This document shows positions 44,916 through 55,127 of a stretch of DNA of 64,000 nt, one piece after another. Both the position numbers and the translations under genes were made by a program. Below the pieces are notes generated by a model, which made no database searches, was not told the origin of the DNA, and worked only from the letters and a program-made list of their open reading frames with translations. The stretch covers positions 1 to 64,000 of the forward strand of contig NZ_WHZW01000013.1 of NCBI RefSeq assembly GCF_010667685.1, given 5' to 3'. Numbering within the stretch: position 1 is the first letter of the stretch; the number at the start of each line of letters is the position of its first letter. Source of the stretch: Bifidobacterium aerophilum (lineage in GTDB: Bacteria > Actinomycetota > Actinomycetes > Actinomycetales > Bifidobacteriaceae).

Positions 44916-47900
44916 AGATCATCCCCGCGGATGCGGGAAAAAATTGAGCCTGATGTACTTATACGGTAGTCCGCGGATCATCCCCGCGGGTGCGAGGAAA
45001 ACGCTGGTCAGCTCAAAAAACCGCTGCCTTGCCCGGATCATCCCCGCGGGTGCGGGGAAAACTTCACGCCGCGCATGTTCGCCTCGAACCGTTCCGGATC
45101 ATCCCCGCGGGTGCGGGGAAAACGTGGCTGTGGCCTGTTTGAGGGTGATCTTGACCGGATCATCCCCGCGGGTGCGGGGAAAACGGGTTTCATCCACGCG
45201 TGGGTCGTACTGCCGGCGGATCATCCCCGCGGGTGCGGGGAAAACTGGCCGTGGAGGTGCCGAACACGGCCGGCATGCGGATCATCCCCGCGGGTGCGGG
45301 GAAAACGCTCAGGCCTATAGCCTGACATGGCGTCATAACGGATCATCCCCGCGGGTGCGGGGAAAACTTGGGCCATGCCGGCGGGTATCCATTTGCCGAC
45401 GGATCATCCCCGCGGGTGCGGGGAAAACCCGGACACCGGCATCAAGGCGTTCCTCGGCGACGGATCATCCCCGCGGGTGCGGGGAAAACGCCGGCCTGCC
45501 CATCGAATGCGAGGCAAGGAGCGGATCATCCCCGCGGGTGCGGGGGAAAACTTCGACCCGAAGAAGAAGGCGCTGCTGGACGGCGGATCATCCCCGCGGG
45601 TGCGGGGAAAACCTGCGCTTCTTCGACCCAGCATCGATCTATGCCGGATCATCCCCGCGGGTGCGGGGAAAACCAAAACAAGACCAAACCGCCCAATTCC
45701 TGTTACGGATCATCCCCGCGGGTGCGGGGAAAACCACGTTGTCCGGGCCGGCAAGCCCGTCGAACCAGGATCATCCCCGCGGGTGCGGGGAAAACAAGCG
45801 CAGGAGGATGCTGACCTGCTGGCCCGGCGGATCATCCCCGCGGGTGCGGGGAAAACTGAGCCGCACTGCTTGCCGGGCGGGGCGTTTTCGGATCATCCCC
45901 GCGGGTGCGGGGAAAACCCGGCGACCTCCTTGAGGTCATCGGCCTTCCACGGATCATCCCCGCGGGTGCGGGGAAAACAATGTGGCGTCAGTGCCGAGAG
46001 TTGTAAGCGCCGGATCATCCCCGCGGGTGCGGGGAAAACTGACCGGATGAGGGAGGAAGACCCGGCCCGGCCGGATCATCCCCGCGGGTGCGGGGAAAAC
46101 CCCGCGTTGTCCTTCTTTGCCATGATGGCGTCCGGATCATCCCCGCGGGTGCGGGGAAAACCCGCAAGCTCTGGCGTGGGATTATCAACAAACCGGATCA
46201 TCCCCGCGGGTGCGGGGAAAACAAAACGTGCGTGAGCTTTTCCGTGAATCATTCCGGATCATCCCCGCGGGTGCGGGGAAAACCGGCAACCTCAGGGATG
46301 GGGTGCAGTACGGCGCGGATCATCCCCGCGGGTGCGGGGAAAACGGCCTGAACTACTGGAACATGGACACCGGCGAAGGATCATCCCCGCGGGTGCGGGG
46401 AAAACCGAGGGCGGTTTCATGCTCAATGACAGCACCGCGGATCATCCCCGCGGGTGCGGGGAAAACTAGCCGGCCGCGTCGGGGTCGGCGTCCATGACCG
46501 GATCATCCCCGCGGGTGCGGGGAAAACGGACGTTGATCGTCATGTTCCTGCTTGCGGAACGGATCATCCCCGCGGGTGCGGGGAAAACTTTAACGGTGTA
46601 ATTAACATGCTGTCGGGTGTTAGGATCATCCCCGCGGGTGCGGGGAAAACGTGCCGGGCATTTTGCCGCGCGTCCGCCAGTTCGGATCATCCCCGCGGGT
46701 GCGGGGAAAACGGGTCGGCCTTTGCTGTGGTAGCGCCAGAGGTAGGATCATCCCCGCGGGTGCGGGGAAAACACGAGGTCGCGCATCACGTCGCGGCTGT
46801 GCACCGGATCATCCCCGCGGGTGCGGGGAAAACCGTTCACGTCGACCTCATGGGGCAGCACGAACGGATCATCCCCGCGGGTGCGGGGAAAACGACCATG
46901 CCGAGGCCGTGGCCGCGTTGGCCGGCGGATCATCCCCGCGGGTGCGGGGAAAACAACAACAGCGTTACGACAAACGTTCGGCGTCTCGGATCATCCCCGC
47001 GGGTGCGGGGAAAACGGCGCGCATCTTTCGAGCTGACCCACTCGCATCGGATCATCCCCGCGGGTGCGGGGAAAACTCGATGGTTTTTTTTCGATTGGGT
47101 CTTCTTCCGGATCATCCCCGCGGGTGCGGGGAAAACATATCGTCGGTAACGCGATCGGCGTCATTATCAGGATCATCCCCGCGGGTGCGGGGAAAACGGC
47201 GACATCCCTGACCGCACCGCGTTCTTCGACGGATCATCCCCGCGGGTGCGGGGAAAACCGCGCCTCCGGCAACGGATCGGCCGGCCTTGGCGGATCATCC
47301 CCGCGGGTGCGGGGAAAACGATGTCGATGCTCATGCGCGGGCCTTTCTGTGCGGATCATCCCCGCGGGTGCGGGGAAAACGTCGCATTGACCTTGCAGGT
47401 GATATTCAACGTCGGATCATCCCCGCGGGTGCGGGGAAAACTCGTCCACGACGAAGCTGTATGGGTGCGGTGCCGGATCATCCCCGCGGGTGCGGGGAAA
47501 ACGATGGCGCACTTCCAGCCGTCCCGGCCGAGCACGGATCATCCCCGCGGGTGCGGGGAAAACGCATATCTTCATAGAACCAGCGATTTTTCCCCTGGAT
47601 CATCCCCGCGGGTGCGGGGAAAACCTCAAGCGAGATATCGGTGTTGTCGGTCATTTCGGATCATCCCCGCGGGTGCGGGGAAAACCGCACGACCACATAG
47701 CCCGGTTTCCTGCCTTCCGGATCATCCCCGCGGGTGCGGGGAAAACGGTATTGTTATGCAGAGAGAAGTTGGTGAACGCGGATCATCCCCGCGGGTGCGG
47801 GGAAAACTGGCTGTACAGGGAATCACTCATTGCAGCGGCCGGATCATCCCCGCGGGTGCGGGGAAAACGAGGCCGTCGCCGCGCGGGTAGTAGCTGACCT

Positions 47901-48173
47901 CGGATCATCCCCGCGGGTGCGGGGAAAACTTGACGTCACCGCCGCCGATATGCCGCTCGGCCGGATCATCCCCGCGGGTGCGGGGAAAACGCCGCGAACG
48001 TCACCTGCACCGCGCAGTACGACGGATCATCCCCGCGGGTGCGGGGAAAACTCGTCCACGACGAAGCTGTATGGGTGCGGCGCCGGATCATCCCCGCGGG
48101 TGCGGGGAAAACCGTGACCGTGGCGGTGAATTCCTGGCTGGCGCCGGATCATCCCCGCGGGTGCGGGGAAAAC
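44916..48173 (-). CRISPR. Type I-E CRISPR array, 54 repeats / 53 spacers
   Basis: 28-bp repeat read on + as GGATCATCCCCGCGGG followed by TGCGGGGAAAAC, with mostly 33-nt spacers (61-bp period; a few 32 or 34). 52 near-perfect repeats start between 45035 and 48146; 44975 has one change and 44916 several. One repeat (45523) has an extra G. The array reads right to left, like the cas genes: the intact end and leader are at 48174, and the degenerate repeats are at the far left. Spacers 47442-47474 and 48052-48084 are identical except for one base. Peptide-like open frames across the array are artefacts. Confidence 0.98.
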
Positions 48174-48397
48174 AGTCTGATTCTAAACGGAAATCTCGAA
48201 TAAAAGCAAGCGGAAAAATTCGATTGTGACAGTGCCGACAACGAATCCAGTCATGTACGCAGCAACTGCACATTCGAGTCTCACCAACATCTGATGCATC
48301 GTTTCCCGCAGCTTTCGCCGGCATATCTGTCCGCTTTAGATAATGCTGGCAACCACATCATTAGATATATCCTGCTCATACGTATATGCCGCCACGT
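48174..48397 (-). promoter_or_regulatory. CRISPR leader
   Basis: 224 bp between the last intact repeat and the cas2 stop with no gene; AT-rich next to the repeat (TTTTATTCGAGATTTCCG on the - strand). Its place beside cas1-cas2 and next to the intact repeats marks it as the leader where new spacers are inserted and the array transcript begins. Confidence 0.8.
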
Positions 48398-48748
48398 TCA
48401 ACGACCGTATTTCCGATAACGTGCGGCGTTGCTCCAGCCGGTTTTACGGTTCCCGTATGAGCGTTGCCGACGGCTGCCATTCGGACGCATGATGAGCGTC
48501 AGCCCGTCAAAGTCGACCGGTGACCATTCTTGTCCGTGCACTTTAAATGACATGCCTTGTTCGTTATCTGCGGGATAAACCATGACGGCACGTCCACTAC
48601 CGATATTGTCAAGAATCTGGTTCCATAACAGTTCTCGCACGCGAGCCGAGACCTTGCCGACATAGACGCCCGGCGAAATTTCCAGCAGCCATCTGGTCAA
48701 GTGTCCGCGCAGCTTCGGCGGAGACACCGTCAGCACCACGACAATCAT
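48398..48748 (-). CDS. cas2: CRISPR-associated endonuclease Cas2 (type I-E)
   Basis: 116 aa. Cas2e (CasS/Cse-type) core MIVVVLTVSPPKLRGHLTRWLLEISPGVYVGKVSARVRELLW, as in E. coli YgbF but with a longer C-terminal tail (about 20 basic residues). Dimer that bridges Cas1 dimers in the spacer integrase. Start overlaps the cas1 stop by 4 nt. Last gene of the operon, adjoining the leader. Confidence 0.95.
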   Translation of the reverse strand: MIVVVLTVSPPKLRGHLTRWLLEISPGVYVGKVSARVRELLWNQILDNIGSGRAVMVYPADNEQGMSFKVHGQEWSPVDFDGLTLIMRPNGSRRQRSYGNRKTGWSNAARYRKYGR

Positions 48749-49848
48749 CGACCCTCACAACAATCGTCCGGCGCGCTCATCATATCATCCGGATTCTCAT
48801 ACCACGCATAACTATCATCCGTGTCATTGACGGGAATCCGCGCACTTATATCGGTATCGGTATACCCGCGCGTCTTATCCAAGCCCTCCTCAATAGATCG
48901 TTCAGGAGCATAATTCCGCCCTCCATCCCGATATCCCGACGCACCTGCCCATAGTTGCGCGGTGATGTCCTGAGCATCCAGCGGCTCCGCTGCCAGCTCG
49001 TCATCAGTCAGCAGCAGGGATCGCACGTCACGTACGCATCGTTGCAGGAACTTGCCGTCTTTCATACGATCGCGGACCGCTCTGCGAGCGGCCGAGGCCA
49101 CGTCCTCGACCTGCTGGGACACCAGATCGAATGCGAGAGGCACTGTGATGTCGACTTTGTACAGATCGGCGATGTCATAAACGAAACTGCGTTCGTTCCG
49201 CGCATGGATAAAACCCAGTCCCGGCGCGCATCCCAACGCTACGATCACTGCATGCACCACGCCATACAGCGCCGTGTTCGCTGCGGACAGCGCACGGTTC
49301 ACGTCATCGGCATCGTCGAAATCCATGACCTTGTACGATCTGCCCGACCAGGGGACACCGGTGCGCTCGGACTCATGTTCGTACGCGCGCCGGACCCGCG
49401 TTCCCTCCTTGCCAAGTAACTGTTGCATGGTGAGGCCGTCCGTTGGCTCATTCGGGAATCTCATCGCATACATACGGCGAGCGACCTTCACCCGGGTGCG
49501 TTCGGACGACACCAGTTTCGCCTGTGCTTCCAGCAGACGCGAGGATTGGGCGAGCGACGCACCGTGGCAGTAGTACCTTACTCCTCTCTCTCCGACCCAT
49601 ATGCAGGTAGAACGGGACTCTGCCAGCAAACAGATCGCCGCATAAGTAATATTGCTGCCGGGTCCGAGCATCAACACGCTTAACGCGGCGGCCGGAACGT
49701 GGACAGTGCCTCGCGAGTCAGTGATGGTCACTGCATTGTCCACACGGTTGACGACGCAATGCTCCACATACAGAAACGTCATACGATCCTGCATGCGCAC
49801 CAATGACGGCAACGACGGTGGCCTGACGCCCGGGACATTGCTCATCAT
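48745..49848 (-). CDS. cas1: CRISPR-associated endonuclease/integrase Cas1 (type I-E)
   Basis: 367 aa. Catalyses spacer integration. Cas1e sequence RMTFLYVEHCVVNRVDNAVTITDSRGTVHVPAAAL at the N-terminus, with the catalytic helices around ALYGVVHAVIVALGCAPGLGFIHARNERSFVYDIADLYK (His and Asp ligands present). About 60 acidic residues extend the C-terminus beyond E. coli Cas1 (305 aa), ending DDSYAWYENPDDMMSAPDDCCEG. ATGA overlap with casE. Confidence 0.96.
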   Translation of the reverse strand: MMSNVPGVRPPSLPSLVRMQDRMTFLYVEHCVVNRVDNAVTITDSRGTVHVPAAALSVLMLGPGSNITYAAICLLAESRSTCIWVGERGVRYYCHGASLAQSSRLLEAQAKLVSSERTRVKVARRMYAMRFPNEPTDGLTMQQLLGKEGTRVRRAYEHESERTGVPWSGRSYKVMDFDDADDVNRALSAANTALYGVVHAVIVALGCAPGLGFIHARNERSFVYDIADLYKVDITVPLAFDLVSQQVEDVASAARRAVRDRMKDGKFLQRCVRDVRSLLLTDDELAAEPLDAQDITAQLWAGASGYRDGGRNYAPERSIEEGLDKTRGYTDTDISARIPVNDTDDSYAWYENPDDMMSAPDDCCEGR

Positions 49849-50531
49849 GCACCGCCGCCCGTACGACGATCGCCCATCAGCGGCACCAATGTCAACAATC
49901 CGAACCCATACCCTTTGGCTCGCCCTATGCCGTTCAACAAAGCACCGCGCAGCAACTCGGGATCATCAACCGCCAGCACGCCGTCATATACGGCCGATGT
50001 CAGGGTGACAGTCGAGCCTTGTCGCATGAAATCAACCGCTCGAGAGTCCCTTACCATCACTTCCGGTAATTCCAAACGATTGATGGGCATGTGGAATCCG
50101 CATTCCCGCGATTTTCGTTCCAGCCATTGCAGCTGCTCGTCAATGCGACAGATGCCTACGCGCCGACCACGCCGACCACGCTCTGCGGAGACGATCGATT
50201 TGGTCGGATTGGCTCGAAGGCGGAATCCCCATTCCTGTCCGATACGCAAGCGGTCGAGGAACGGCTCGTATGCGCAGGATGCCATGTCATTCGCCCCTAC
50301 ATCGAGTTCATCATGCAACACTCGGATATCCGGGACAGCATCGGACACGATGTACAGTCGGCTCGGTGTTCCGTTCCGCCCCTTGTCCAGACGCCACAGC
50401 GAACGTCGGTCTCCGGCGTGATCCGGATCCAGCGATCTGGAGATGATGGCATGCTGTCGTTCCAGCGATGTCATTGCCCAGCGAGCATGACGACTGTGCG
50501 GATCCACCATGATTCTGGTGAACTGTGTCAT
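49845..50531 (-). CDS. casE: crRNA endonuclease Cas6e (CasE)
   Basis: 228 aa, two RRM-like domains. Cuts the repeat RNA 3' of its hairpin and stays as the Cascade head. Opens FTRIMVDPHSRHARWAMTSLERQHAIISRSL (with the catalytic-region His residues) and ends with the Gly-rich loop LLNGIGRAKGYGFGLLTLVPL that is diagnostic for Cas6. Overlaps casD and cas1 by 4 nt each. Confidence 0.96.
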   Translation of the reverse strand: MTQFTRIMVDPHSRHARWAMTSLERQHAIISRSLDPDHAGDRRSLWRLDKGRNGTPSRLYIVSDAVPDIRVLHDELDVGANDMASCAYEPFLDRLRIGQEWGFRLRANPTKSIVSAERGRRGRRVGICRIDEQLQWLERKSRECGFHMPINRLELPEVMVRDSRAVDFMRQGSTVTLTSAVYDGVLAVDDPELLRGALLNGIGRAKGYGFGLLTLVPLMGDRRTGGGA

Positions 50532-51385
50532 CGCGTTTCCTCCTTCGAACCGTGCAAGTCGCGAGGGTCTTCGGAATCCTGCATGGCGTTGCGAACGGCG
50601 TCGAATATCGCATCCCCTCCGTCGGTGGTGACGCTATGACCGACGCCTTTCATCACCTCAACGGTCGGAGTCGGCTTCGCATCATCGGCAAGCTGCATGA
50701 TGCCTCGCGTCCTCCACCGGCGTTCGCGAGGATCGAAGCTCACCGGCTCGTCTGCGATCGTGTCGATGAAATCGCCCCTGTCCTCATCATTCGCATCAGG
50801 TTTCATGGTTCCCGGCTCCACGACGATACGTGCGAAGCACCGTTCCGGAAAGGTTGCCGCGCCACGCAGCACCTTGCGCTGGTACCATCCGTCGGCACGC
50901 CACGGTGCATTCCGCAACGCATTCTCCAGCGTCTCGTCCGACATCCATGTCTGTATCGGACCGTCGGGAGGGCAGGATCGTCGTCCGAGAAAAATCGGAT
51001 AGTACGGCGATGCCAGTGCACGGCGGTATCGCTCAAGCTCGTTGCCGTCCCGGCTCTCGACGCCGACCAAGAATACGGCATCCTGCAGATAGTATCGAAC
51101 CGACAGCGGCAGCATTTCCTTCTTCGAGCTTCCGGGACGTTCGTTCTTCAGATCCTCCGCCGTATGGAAATCAGACATCACGGTTCCCGGCTGGTCGACG
51201 CGTACACCGAACCGTAACCCGGCGAATCGTGTCAGCGGTTCATCCCGGCCAATGCCCAACGCGGCAGCCAGCATGCCGATGACACCGCTTTTCGTCGGCA
51301 TCATCTCGGTCTCGCGGCGGGTGAATCGGCTGCTCGCACCCCATGACTGCATGGGGGCGGCCAATCTCATCAGCAGTACCGGCAT
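50528..51385 (-). CDS. casD: Cascade subunit Cas5e (CasD)
   Basis: 285 aa. Typical start LLMRLAAPMQSWGASSRFTRRETEMMPTKSGVIGMLAAALG. Caps the 5' handle of crRNA. About 60 residues longer than E. coli CasD, with a polar C-terminal extension. The ATG lies 1 bp after the casC stop. Confidence 0.95.
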   Translation of the reverse strand: MPVLLMRLAAPMQSWGASSRFTRRETEMMPTKSGVIGMLAAALGIGRDEPLTRFAGLRFGVRVDQPGTVMSDFHTAEDLKNERPGSSKKEMLPLSVRYYLQDAVFLVGVESRDGNELERYRRALASPYYPIFLGRRSCPPDGPIQTWMSDETLENALRNAPWRADGWYQRKVLRGAATFPERCFARIVVEPGTMKPDANDEDRGDFIDTIADEPVSFDPRERRWRTRGIMQLADDAKPTPTVEVMKGVGHSVTTDGGDAIFDAVRNAMQDSEDPRDLHGSKEETR

Positions 51386-51386
51386 A

Positions 51387-52613
51387 TCACGACTCCTGAG
51401 CGCCCGTCTGCGGCGTCAGCCGGCCCGATTGTTCCGAAAGTCGCTGCGCGACCACCGTCTCGATGCCGTCCAGCATCTGACGCAGGGTGGAACGCCGTTC
51501 GACCAGCCCGTCCGGTCCTTCGACGGCCTCAGTCGCGTCGCCGACGCGCACCGCCCATGTATTCACCGGCGCGATGCCATACGCATCGTCGAACTCCTTC
51601 TCTCGCCGCACCAATGCCTCGGTCGCATGACGTACGTAATCGGGTTCGACCGGCTTCTGGAATGCGCCGACGAGATTCACCGCCTGCGTGTCACGGATGT
51701 TGACCACCACCAGATCCGGCAGGGTGCCTTGGGCGAACGTGTTGATCTTGCCTTTCGGCATGCTGGTGACGAACGCGTGCACGAACGCGGCGACGGCCTT
51801 GGCGGTCGCGCCGGCATCGCCCAGCGTGTCGTTCAGCCTGTTCGCATCGACATTCGCATACCGGTAGTAGGTCGCGGCGTTGAACTCGATCTGACCGATC
51901 ATGGCCGCTCCGGCGTCGCTTTCGTCATCGCTGCCCTGCTTGACGTCGTCGACCGCGGTGAAGAAATCGGATTCCGCGTCGACGGCCTGCACGCTGATGG
52001 CATGGGCGACCTGTGCCGCCGCATCCACGTTGAGATCGGTGGCGTCGGCGACCATGCGGCCGAACAACGCCACGTCGATGGACCGGTCGTCCGTCACGAT
52101 CTGCTTGATACGCTTCTTCTCCGACTTCACGAACTTGACCGGATCGTCCTGCGCCAACGCCTCCACGGCGACATCTGCCAAACGATCGTACTGACGGTTG
52201 CCCATAAACAGCAGATAGCCTGACTGCTGTAGTTCATCGTCGGCATCGCCCGCAGCGTTTTTCTTCGCCCGCGGCTTAGTCAGTTTGATGCCGGCTCCGT
52301 CGCTGAGGATGCTTTCCGCGACCTTGGTCGCCAGTTCCCCGTCCGCCTGAGGTGCTTGTTCGAGGATGCGACCGCGCAGCAGTTCCACGACCCGCTTGGT
52401 ACGGACACCCAGGTCACGGGGATCCAGCAGTTCCCTGAACGCCTCGCGGGTGGGCCGCTTCCATGCCTGGCTGGAGACTCTGGCACGGGTCACACCGCCG
52501 TATTCCACCGTTTTGGGGCTTCCCGTATCATCCCGGTTCAGGTTGCCTGCCGCGGTCGTCTCCAGAATATGGATTTCCACGATGGTGCGGCTCGAGTTGT
52601 CGTGTGCGTTCAT
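51387..52613 (-). CDS. casC: Cascade backbone subunit Cas7e (CasC)
   Basis: 408 aa. Start ATG 52613 with AGAAAGGAA; the longer frame to 52730 runs into casB. IHILETTAAGNLNRDDTGSPKTVEYGGVTRARVSSQAWKRPTREAF is the conserved Cas7e N-terminus, and MIGQIEFNAATYYRYANVDANRL lies in the middle. Six copies form the crRNA filament. The 88-bp gap to casB is the only sizeable gap of the operon. Confidence 0.96.
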   Translation of the reverse strand: MNAHDNSSRTIVEIHILETTAAGNLNRDDTGSPKTVEYGGVTRARVSSQAWKRPTREAFRELLDPRDLGVRTKRVVELLRGRILEQAPQADGELATKVAESILSDGAGIKLTKPRAKKNAAGDADDELQQSGYLLFMGNRQYDRLADVAVEALAQDDPVKFVKSEKKRIKQIVTDDRSIDVALFGRMVADATDLNVDAAAQVAHAISVQAVDAESDFFTAVDDVKQGSDDESDAGAAMIGQIEFNAATYYRYANVDANRLNDTLGDAGATAKAVAAFVHAFVTSMPKGKINTFAQGTLPDLVVVNIRDTQAVNLVGAFQKPVEPDYVRHATEALVRREKEFDDAYGIAPVNTWAVRVGDATEAVEGPDGLVERRSTLRQMLDGIETVVAQRLSEQSGRLTPQTGAQES

Positions 52614-52701
52614 GATTGGTTCCTTTCTAAAAACATGGAATGACACGGTGACTGATGTTTGGTCCGGACGCTTTCGGATCACGAGGGTCGATTCGAATGG
52701 A

Positions 52702-53403
52702 TCAGACGGTTTCAGATGATTCCCCGGCACTGTCGTCGGTCATCTTGCGACGGTAGCCGCTTTGGAAATCCCGCCCCCATCTGGTGCGCACGGCGTTTGC
52801 GCGTTCACGATCGGATCGCAGCGCCAGCAGGTCCTGTGCCAGAAGACCATAGTTCAATGCGATCCGCTCACGTCTGAGCAGACCTGTCAGGCCGCGGGCG
52901 TGACGGACGAGTTCCTTCCAGCTGCTGGCCGTCTGCAGCTGGCCGAACATTCGCCGGATGCCGGCTTCATTGAAATTGTCGCAGGCCATGCGGCCCACCG
53001 CGCGTCCCATGGACACATCCGCATCGGTATGCATCGACTTGTCGTGGATCGACTGCTGGTGCGTCGCGAACAGGGTGAGTGCGGCGTGTGCGGCACGTTC
53101 GCGAGGCGATGGACCGTCGGCATACTGGTTGGCGTCCGTCCCGCAGACATCCGGTTTCAGGGGATCCGGAATCGTCCAGACGAGCACGTCGGGATCGACT
53201 CCTACCTCATGTCCTGCGGCGTGACGCAGACGTGCCACCGCTGCGGTGGAGTATGGATCGTTCCGCAGATATCCGGCACGGAGAATATCTGCTTCGTCAC
53301 GGCCTCCCGTCGCCAGACGGCGCGCCTGGCCGCTGACCCACATGCCGAACGCGGTGAGGCGGGGCACAGGGAAATCCCGTGCTTTCTTGTCTTGTTCCGT
53401 CAT
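52702..53403 (-). CDS. casB: Cascade small subunit Cse2/Cas11 (CasB)
   Basis: 233 aa, all-helical, basic in the middle (RRLATGGRDEADILRAGYLRNDPYSTAAVARLRHAAGHEVG). C-terminal LRRERIALNYGLLAQDLLALRSDRERANAVRTRWGRDF is the recognisable Cse2 end. Stabilises the displaced DNA strand. Its start overlaps the casA stop by 4 nt. Confidence 0.93.
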   Translation of the reverse strand: MTEQDKKARDFPVPRLTAFGMWVSGQARRLATGGRDEADILRAGYLRNDPYSTAAVARLRHAAGHEVGVDPDVLVWTIPDPLKPDVCGTDANQYADGPSPRERAAHAALTLFATHQQSIHDKSMHTDADVSMGRAVGRMACDNFNEAGIRRMFGQLQTASSWKELVRHARGLTGLLRRERIALNYGLLAQDLLALRSDRERANAVRTRWGRDFQSGYRRKMTDDSAGESSETV

Positions 53404-55127
53404 TGTTCAGTCTCCTTGTCTTGTGATGGTTCCGCAACGGCAGGCTCAGGGATCGAAGCGTCCTTTGGAAAAATAGAGTTCAGTTTGCCTCTGAACCAGA
53501 TCTCCGCGAGCGCCACGCTGTAATGTCGAACGGTGCCGTTAGCGTCGGTCATGTCCCTGCCGACGATGGCTCGAGGAGATGCCTGTGCGGTGATCTGCGC
53601 CGACAGACGCAGAAGGATCGTTTTGGCGGTACGGTTCCATTGCGCCTGCAGCTCATAGAGATCGTCGTCGTGATCGATGCCACGCACCCACTGGCGGAAC
53701 GCACGATCGAACGTGGCGTATCCCAGCTCGGATGCCCGTCGCTGTGCCGACTCGGACGGCAGACCGGCCGCGGATGCGATGTTGGCGGCCAGCATGCGCA
53801 GCGCGGAAACGCCTTGGTCGGTGTTGTCGACGGCCTGTCGCAGCATCTGTCCCATATTCGGGTTCCGTGACGTGATCACGATGAGGTTCAGGTCGAGCAC
53901 GTCATCGATGGCGGTATCGATGACCGCGTCGTTGTTGCCGTATTCGACGCCGAATGCGTGCAACCGGACAGGTACCGTCTCGTTCCACCTCATCGAGGAT
54001 CGCACATGGGAGAGCCATGTCATGGTATATGGTCGCAACGCATTGTCCGTATTGGCGTTGTTCGTGTCCTCGCCGCAGGTCAGTAGCGGCAGTCCACGCC
54101 ATAGCGCGCGTGCGGGATCATGCTTGCGCGGCATATAGACCAATGATCGTTTCAAAGCCTTTTCCTGTGTCGGACTGCGCCTCCAACCAGTCATCGTCTC
54201 ATAGTCTTGTCCGTTCTGCGGTTTCAGCCGGTCACCGTTGCACACCAATACCCCGGTGACCGTTTCGTCCTCATGAGCGAGCAACATTCGCCTGGACTGC
54301 CATGTCATCAATGTCGCAGGTCCGTGAAAGAACGACGTGTCCGCGGTTCGTTCGGCCGGCTGGTCGAATCCCCGGGCGGGCGGTGACCCCAACGGTTCGC
54401 GCTCCCATACCGGGGCATCCTCCGCCCATCGGGCATCGGATGCGCCGAGTCCCAGAGCCTCACATCCCGCATAGTTGAGGATCAGCGTCTGCCACAGATT
54501 CACTCCTTCAATCAGATATCCGCCAAGGTGCCCGGCCCATGCGACCCCGATCGGATATCCTTTGCCGCCTTTGACGCGGGGATCGCCGACCGCTCCCGAT
54601 TTGATGCCCGAGGCGTCGTACGCCTGCATGGCGATCAGCCATCGTGCGGCTTCCGCCGCGCTGATGGACCGCAGTCCTTCGCCCAGTCGTGTCGTGAACA
54701 GCGGTTCGCCGCTCGGCACGTCCAAGATCAATCGTTCCAGTCCGGAGACCTCATGTTTGGCGGTATGCAGTCCGGCGACCTGATAGAACGGCACCTTGTC
54801 GTCGAACAGGTCAAATCGCCAACGCCATGTCTCGCAATAATCGCGTATCGCCTGCATGATGCCGGGATCATCCGCGCCGTGGTCGTAGAGATCCTCCTTC
54901 CACTCCTCGGCGGTGATGTCGTTGCCGAAACGGCCGTACAGGATGGCGACGAGCATGCGGACGATCGCGAACCGCTGCAACGGAATATCCCCGTCGATGC
55001 TCCTGATGGCACTCGCCTGTTCGAATGTTTCGATGATGGACAGTTCCCTGTGCCTTCCATCGTTCAGCATCGTGACCGGAATCCATGAACGGTCCATCAG
55101 ATTGAACGAAACCCTATTATTCGACAT
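53400..55127 (-). CDS. casA: Cascade large subunit Cse1/Cas8e (CasA)
   Basis: 575 aa. N-terminus FNLMDRSWIPVTMLNDGRHRELSIIETFEQASAIRSIDGDIPLQRFAIVRMLVAILY is characteristic of Cse1, followed by the helical bundle region FHGPATLMTWQSRRMLL. It recognises the PAM and recruits Cas3. Overlaps the cas3 end by 11 nt. Length is usual for bifidobacterial Cas8e. Confidence 0.95.
   Translation of the reverse strand: MSNNRVSFNLMDRSWIPVTMLNDGRHRELSIIETFEQASAIRSIDGDIPLQRFAIVRMLVAILYGRFGNDITAEEWKEDLYDHGADDPGIMQAIRDYCETWRWRFDLFDDKVPFYQVAGLHTAKHEVSGLERLILDVPSGEPLFTTRLGEGLRSISAAEAARWLIAMQAYDASGIKSGAVGDPRVKGGKGYPIGVAWAGHLGGYLIEGVNLWQTLILNYAGCEALGLGASDARWAEDAPVWEREPLGSPPARGFDQPAERTADTSFFHGPATLMTWQSRRMLLAHEDETVTGVLVCNGDRLKPQNGQDYETMTGWRRSPTQEKALKRSLVYMPRKHDPARALWRGLPLLTCGEDTNNANTDNALRPYTMTWLSHVRSSMRWNETVPVRLHAFGVEYGNNDAVIDTAIDDVLDLNLIVITSRNPNMGQMLRQAVDNTDQGVSALRMLAANIASAAGLPSESAQRRASELGYATFDRAFRQWVRGIDHDDDLYELQAQWNRTAKTILLRLSAQITAQASPRAIVGRDMTDANGTVRHYSVALAEIWFRGKLNSIFPKDASIPEPAVAEPSQDKETEQ

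Noticed and set aside
44872..48324. Open frames with repeated peptide blocks such as IIPAGAGKT
   Set aside because: They are translations of the CRISPR repeat and spacers, not proteins; the apparent GxGKT P-loop comes from the repeat sequence itself.
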